Assembly (NCBI RefSeq): GCF_038397715.1
Contig: NZ_CP151633.1
Coordinates: 930,001-994,000, forward strand
From: Microbacterium sp. LWO14-1.2
Lineage (GTDB): Bacteria; Actinomycetota; Actinomycetes; Actinomycetales; Microbacteriaceae
Length of the DNA stretch: 64,000 bases
Reading direction: 5' to 3'
Position numbers and translations under genes: made by a program. Every line of letters begins with the position of its first letter. Within the stretch, counting starts at the first letter, position 1. The notes below the pieces were generated by a model that saw nothing but the letters and a program-made list of their open reading frames with translations, was not told where the DNA came from and searched no databases. This document shows positions 60,949 to 64,000 of the stretch, one piece after another.

Positions 60949-61760
60949 AGATCGACCTCGACGAACTCGAAGCGCTCGCGCTCAAGACGGAAACACCGCC
61001 GCCGTGGGAAGCGCGCAGCGAAGGGCCGGGCGAACCATGGAGGGTCTGCCACGACTCCGAGGCCGTGATCTACCTCGGATACGACGTCATCGCAGACCTC
61101 TCGGAGAACGACGCCGAGTTCATCGCCGCGGCGAACCCCAGTGCCGTGCTCACCCTCATTGGCAGGCTTCGGGAGGTCGAGGACGTGCTGGCCGGCGCGG
61201 ATCACACGGCGGCGAAGTACTGGCGACGGATGCGCGAGGCGGAGCAGGCTCTGGCCGTGTTCGAGAAGGCGTCACCCCGAGCGGGGTCTGGGCCCGAGGC
61301 AACTCCGCGAGACGATACGGACTCTCTGCGCGGTCTCACAGCGGGGTTGACAACCGACGACGAGCGGGACGTGGATGTGTTGATCGCACAGGGCTTCGAG
61401 CCGAGCCCGCACGACTTCCTCGTCGCAGTCAAGGCCGAGCGCGATCGGCAGATCACAAAGGGGTACGACCCCGCGCACGACGCCGCTCACGGTCCGGATC
61501 ATCTGCTGTTCTGGGCTGGTATCTACGCGCGTCGCGGACGCCCTGTGGCATCGACAGCACTGGTCGAGGCAACCCGCGATCTCCTCCGACGCCGCTTCGA
61601 GCCGCAGGGCGAACCGTCCGACGCGCAGGTGCTCGCCGCACTCAACGCGATGTTTCCCTACTCGGCATCGGATGACTTCGAGCGGTGGCAACTCGACACT
61701 GTCGAGCGGATGCGTGCCGCTCTGCGTGCTGCATCCGCCGTACAGGGAGAGAACCGATGA
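60945..61760 (+). CDS. Ea22-type phage protein with ERDRQI-HD-H domain
   Basis: 271 aa. The N-terminal part (LTLIGRLREVEDVLAGADHT ... MREAEQALAVFEKA) resembles Ea22-type early proteins. The C-terminal KAERDRQITKGYDPAHDAAH, DHLLFWAGIYARRG matches a widespread phage domain in which the charged residues recall all-alpha NTP pyrophosphatases. It ends in AVQGENR, a tail repeated in the next gene. Confidence 0.6.
   Translation: MKIDLDELEALALKTETPPPWEARSEGPGEPWRVCHDSEAVIYLGYDVIADLSENDAEFIAAANPSAVLTLIGRLREVEDVLAGADHTAAKYWRRMREAEQALAVFEKASPRAGSGPEATPRDDTDSLRGLTAGLTTDDERDVDVLIAQGFEPSPHDFLVAVKAERDRQITKGYDPAHDAAHGPDHLLFWAGIYARRGRPVASTALVEATRDLLRRRFEPQGEPSDAQVLAALNAMFPYSASDDFERWQLDTVERMRAALRAASAVQGENR
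61735..61760 (+). repeat. 26-nt gene-junction repeat, copy 1
   Basis: Identical to 62016-62041. It encodes the last residues (AVQGENR), the Shine-Dalgarno-like GGGAG, and the ATGA stop/start overlap with the following gene. Confidence 0.9.
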
Positions 61761-62041
61761 ACCTACGCATGGGGAACTTGACCGTCGCTCAGTTCATGGA
61801 GCGCGTCGGTGGGGCGGCGACGCCCGCCGAGGTCGAGTGGCTCGAACGGTGGCGCACTAACGACGCGAACTTCACAGACCCGGAGCGCTTCCACATCTTT
61901 GACGACCCGGCGATCTCCATCGTGATCGGTGCCGGGTGCCTGAACCGGACCGTGGATGTGTGGAAGCGCATCAACGCCCGCCAGACCTTCAACCGCGAAG
62001 TAGGACTCTATCCCGCCGCCGTACAGGGAGAGAACCGATGA
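61757..62041 (+). CDS. Hypothetical phage protein
   Basis: 94 aa, MNLRMGNLTVAQFMERVGGAA, with a possible helix-turn-helix (GCLNRTVDVWKRINARQTF). Ends in the same AVQGENR tail as the gene before it. No family recognised. Confidence 0.6.
   Translation: MNLRMGNLTVAQFMERVGGAATPAEVEWLERWRTNDANFTDPERFHIFDDPAISIVIGAGCLNRTVDVWKRINARQTFNREVGLYPAAVQGENR
62016..62041 (+). repeat. 26-nt gene-junction repeat, copy 2
   Basis: Exact copy of 61735-61760 at the next gene boundary. A shorter relative (GGGAGAGAACCGAGAGG, then AGAACCGATGA) occurs at the following junction, about 62391-62421. Confidence 0.9.
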
Positions 62042-62421
62042 GCCGCGCGAAGGTCACCGGGGAGACGCCGAAGCACGCCGCAGGGAAGTGCCACTGGACC
62101 GAGGGTGGGAGGCTCGCATGCCTCCGCCCTGCCGTCGCGCACTTCCTGATCGGCGCGCCGCCGACCGACTGGTGCACATGGGCTTGCCCGGAGCACGTCG
62201 ACCAGGCCCGCGAACTGCCGGAGGTGTTCGACGAGCACCCCGCGGACTACTCGTGTCTCGCCGCCGCGGGCGAGCGGGGGCAGTGGATCTACTCGACGCC
62301 TGATCGCGTCGGATGGTGCGAACCGGACGACTCCGAGGAGAACCACCTTCTGACCCGTGAGCTCGTAAGCACGGGCGCACCCGCCACCCCGGGAGAGAAC
62401 CGAGAGGAACAGAACCGATGA
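62038..62421 (+). CDS. Cys/Trp-containing hypothetical phage protein
   Basis: 127 aa. CHWTEGGRLACLRPAVAHF, WCTWACPEHVDQARELPE and YSCLAAAGERGQW give five Cys and several His that may bind zinc. The C-terminus (PGENREEQNR) is a degenerate version of the repeated tail. ATGA-linked. Confidence 0.55.
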   Translation: MSRAKVTGETPKHAAGKCHWTEGGRLACLRPAVAHFLIGAPPTDWCTWACPEHVDQARELPEVFDEHPADYSCLAAAGERGQWIYSTPDRVGWCEPDDSEENHLLTRELVSTGAPATPGENREEQNR

Positions 62422-62762
62422 CTGACCAGGGATGCCCCGAGGGCATGTACCCGCTCGATTCGACCTACGAGGCGAACGACTTCGGCACGTTCGAGCAGCT
62501 TCAGAGTGAGGCCGAGGCGGCGTCAAATTCGCTCAACCTGCCGCTGTCGTGGTTCTTCGACGACGGCGAGTACGACGAGGAAGGGCCGAGCTTCACCCTC
62601 GTGTCCCTCATGCCGCGAAAGCACGGGAGCACCTGGAGCATGCGCACACGCAGCTTCGACCGTGACACGGTGCAGGCATGGCTCGATACGTGGATGCGCG
62701 GTGAGATCGACCGTTGGTTCGGTTGGGGCGAGGCTGAGCAGGGAGAGGCGGTAGACCGATGA
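62418..62762 (+). CDS. Acidic hypothetical phage protein
   Basis: 114 aa, acidic, MTDQGCPEGMYPLDSTYEAN ... VSLMPRKHGSTWSMRTRSFDRDTVQAWLDTWMRGEIDRWFGWG. No motif recognised. ATGA overlaps on both ends. Confidence 0.55.
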   Translation: MTDQGCPEGMYPLDSTYEANDFGTFEQLQSEAEAASNSLNLPLSWFFDDGEYDEEGPSFTLVSLMPRKHGSTWSMRTRSFDRDTVQAWLDTWMRGEIDRWFGWGEAEQGEAVDR

Positions 62763-63145
62763 GCGATCAGATGAGCGCCGTCGAGCACGCGATCTGGGAG
62801 GTTCTGGAGCCTCGCCTCGAAGACGTGATCGACCTTGATCTCAACGACGTTGACGACTCGCGGACGTTCCGCGAACTTGTGCGACAGATCGCATCGGCGG
62901 CGTCCGTCGTTACCGAGGAACCGGAATGGGAGTACGGCGTCGAGTCGCGATTCGAGGAGAGCGACGAGGCATATGACGCGGTCGAGTGGATGTCGCGCGA
63001 GCAAGCCGAGGAGGTGGCTCGCGACCAGAACGAGGAGGAGGCACACGAGGACGGTTATGTGCGCCTCGTCCATCGGGTCGTGAAGCGCATCCCAGCTGTT
63101 CCTCCTGGCCCGTGGCTCCCGGTAGAGCAGGGAGACGAGACGTGA
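62759..63145 (+). CDS. Highly acidic hypothetical phage protein
   Basis: 128 aa, more than a quarter Asp/Glu (EPRLEDVIDLDLNDVDDSRTF, EESDEAYDAVEW, ARDQNEEEAHEDG). The charge pattern could mimic DNA, as in phage anti-restriction proteins, but no homology supports this. Ends PVEQGDET with a GTGA overlap to the next gene. Confidence 0.55.
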   Translation: MSDQMSAVEHAIWEVLEPRLEDVIDLDLNDVDDSRTFRELVRQIASAASVVTEEPEWEYGVESRFEESDEAYDAVEWMSREQAEEVARDQNEEEAHEDGYVRLVHRVVKRIPAVPPGPWLPVEQGDET

Positions 63146-63273
63146 GGTGCGCGTGGTGGCGTGGCGGCCACGCCTGGCAATGGGGTGACCCGTACCAGCT
63201 CGTGACCGAATGGATCCGGGTAGCGAAGTGCTCCCGGTGCGGGAAACGGAAAGCGAAGGAGATCATCAGATGA
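63142..63273 (+). CDS. Very small zinc-type protein
   Basis: 43 aa: VRCAWWRGGHAWQWGDPY ... AKCSRCGKRKAKEIIR, with Cys3 and a CxxC. Size, GTGA overlap upstream and ATGA overlap downstream support a genuine gene. It is too short for the usual cut-offs. Confidence 0.5.
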   Translation: MRCAWWRGGHAWQWGDPYQLVTEWIRVAKCSRCGKRKAKEIIR

Positions 63274-63599
63274 CCAACCCCGAGACCGTGTTCATCCTCG
63301 ACGGCGAACTCGCCCGCGACGAGGGACACCACGACCTCCTCCCCCTCCCCCTCGCGTTCACCACACGGGAAGCCGCCGAAGCGTACGTGACAGCGCAGGG
63401 CTCACTGTGGGGCGAGTGGGAGATCCGCCCCGTCCCCATGGCCAGCCCCCTCACCGCACCCACGGAACCTCCCACCTCCAACCCCGACGCACTCCGCAAC
63501 TGCGGTGTCACCACTCTCCACGCCCCACACACCTGGGGCGACCACCCACCGTTCTACTGCTGCATCACCGAACCCGGAACGGAGGACACCGATGCCTGA
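63270..63599 (+). CDS. Hypothetical phage protein
   Basis: 109 aa. MTNPETVFILDGELARDEGH, FTTREAAEAYVTAQGSLWGEWEIRPV resembles small phage proteins that repackage a DUF-type alpha/beta fold. The C-terminal CGVTTLHAPHTWGDHPPFYCC has three Cys and three His. It overlaps the next gene by 8 nt. Confidence 0.55.
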   Translation: MTNPETVFILDGELARDEGHHDLLPLPLAFTTREAAEAYVTAQGSLWGEWEIRPVPMASPLTAPTEPPTSNPDALRNCGVTTLHAPHTWGDHPPFYCCITEPGTEDTDA

Positions 63600-63801
63600 C
63601 CCGAAGGAGTGGATCACCGTGAAGGAGGCCGCGTTCCTCGCCGACCGCGACGTCCGCCAGATCTACCGCTGGATCGACAACGGACTCCTCGCCACCCGCA
63701 AGACCACACGCGGCGTCACGCAGGTGCTGTCGAAAGCCGTGCAGCGGATCGAGACGGAGGTGAAGCGGGGCCGACCCAAGGGGTCTGCGTCCAGGCGATA
63801 A
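63592..63801 (+). CDS. Excisionase/MerR-type HTH protein, second in element
   Basis: 69 aa. WITVKEAAFLADRDVRQIYRWIDNGLLATRKTTRGVTQVL is a winged-helix of the helix-turn-helix-17 class, followed by a basic tail (KRGRPKGSASRR, an AT-hook-like GRP). Last gene of the early operon. It may regulate the following late genes or act as the actual excisionase. Confidence 0.75.
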   Translation: MPDPKEWITVKEAAFLADRDVRQIYRWIDNGLLATRKTTRGVTQVLSKAVQRIETEVKRGRPKGSASRR

Positions 63802-63890
63802 CCCGAGACACGTCCTGATATCGAATAAGCGTGCATTAATTCGTCAAAGCCGTCACGATAGAAACAGCAGGACGAGTCTGTCCACAGCAC

Positions 63891-63928
63891 GAAGCCCCGG
63901 CCCCTCAAGCGAGGGACACCGGGGCTTC
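63891..63928. terminator. Strong terminator ending the early operon
   Basis: GAAGCCCCGG (63891-63900) pairs with CCGGGGCTTC (63919-63928). An inner CCCTC/GAGGG stem extends it. It lies between the rightward HTH gene and a possible leftward reading frame, so it may act in both directions. The stretch 63802-63890 shows an AT-richer patch (AATAAGCGTGCATTAATTCG) and no gene. Confidence 0.8.
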
Positions 63929-63933
63929 GCTCA

Positions 63934-64000
63934 TCAGGACTCGGAACTCGCTGCTGCCACCTTCGTCAGCAGGTTCACGAAGGCCGAGCAGGTGACGAGA
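63934..64000 (-). CDS. Possible C-terminal end of a leftward gene
   Basis: A minus-strand frame entering from the right edge reads LVTCSAFVNLLTKVAAASSES then stop (63936 to 63934), ending 6 nt before the terminator hairpin. Placement after a bidirectional terminator suggests a real 3' end, but 22 codons are too few to judge. Confidence 0.3.
   Translation of the reverse strand, partial: LVTCSAFVNLLTKVAAASSES

Larger units (their letters stand above)
49374..64000. mobile_element. Left part of a prophage or integrative element, integrated at tRNA-Tyr
   Basis: The element starts at a 3' tRNA-Tyr fragment, followed by integrase, repressor and divergent early genes (Cro, excisionase-like, YqaJ/RecT, methyltransferase, SSB, replication-type protein). 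All are in compact ATGA-linked order typical of actinophages. No portal, capsid, tail or lysis genes occur before 64000, so at least as much again should follow to the right. Confidence 0.85.

Noticed and set aside
49374..64000. Element considered as a plasmid-like ICE rather than a prophage
   Set aside because: No relaxase, FtsK/TraB or conjugation gene is visible, while Cro/CI, YqaJ-RecT, SSB and replication organisation are phage-like. The right part is not in the window, so this remains open but less likely.

Overview
The window is about 70% GC chromosome of an actinobacterium of the Microbacteriaceae, most likely Microbacterium. The basis is gene content (glmS, coaA, glmM, rpsI, rplM, truA in the usual actinobacterial neighbourhood), the strong GC3 coding pattern, LPxTG-like LAxTG wall anchors, GntP/GntK, Asp23-type proteins and actinophage-type prophage genes. 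No species can be fixed from sequence alone.

Layout. 1-13.4 kb: housekeeping genes (partial glmS, coaA, ppx, glmM, ribosomal S9 and L13, truA) with small hydrolases, an amino-acid permease and a QorR/QorB-like redox pair. 13.4-15.3 kb: an ECF sigma factor translationally coupled to two Asp23-family genes. 15.3-17.6 kb: a TetR regulator with a DHA2-type multidrug exporter. 17.5-19.3 kb: a nucleotidyltransferase/HIT gene pair flanked by two near-identical 61-nt copies of the exporter's terminator, as if the pair had been inserted at a terminator. 19.3-30.9 kb: an SDR/MarR pair sharing a large inverted-repeat operator, dinB, a secreted endonuclease/phosphatase-fold protein, two tRNAs, an M23 peptidase, inositol monophosphatase, enoyl-CoA hydratase and small genes. 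30.1-32.9 kb: gluconate regulator, transporter and kinase. 32.9-39.4 kb: an apparent MurNAc or muropeptide salvage locus (NamZ-like muramidase, MurR/RpiR regulator, sugar ABC importer without its own ATPase, AmiE-like serine hydrolase). 39.5-42.1 kb: a CsbD-like gene and a second, larger Asp23/AmaP locus. Its promoter matches the one in front of the ECF sigma gene at the same spacing, which suggests one regulon. 42.2-44.4 kb: a wall-anchored GHL10-type glycosidase. 44.5-48.7 kb: a five-gene operon of a small secreted I36-like protein, a cysteine-containing lipoprotein, a peptidoglycan-binding membrane adaptor, an ABC ATPase and an FtsX-like permease, followed by a decayed IS481-type transposase tail.

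49.37 kb to the right end: the left end and early region of a prophage or other integrative element. It begins at a copy of the 3' half of tRNA-Tyr, followed by a leftward tyrosine integrase, a membrane protein and a repressor, then a divergent operator region. A rightward early operon follows, tightly packed with ATGA/GTGA overlaps: Cro-like protein, excisionase-like protein, YqaJ-RecT recombination pair, HNH proteins, cytosine methyltransferase, replication-type DNA-binding protein, SSB, many small zinc-ribbon or unknown proteins, and a final HTH protein before a strong terminator at 63.9 kb. No structural, packaging or lysis genes are visible, so the element continues beyond the window. The other att site, and probably the intact tRNA-Tyr, should lie to the right.
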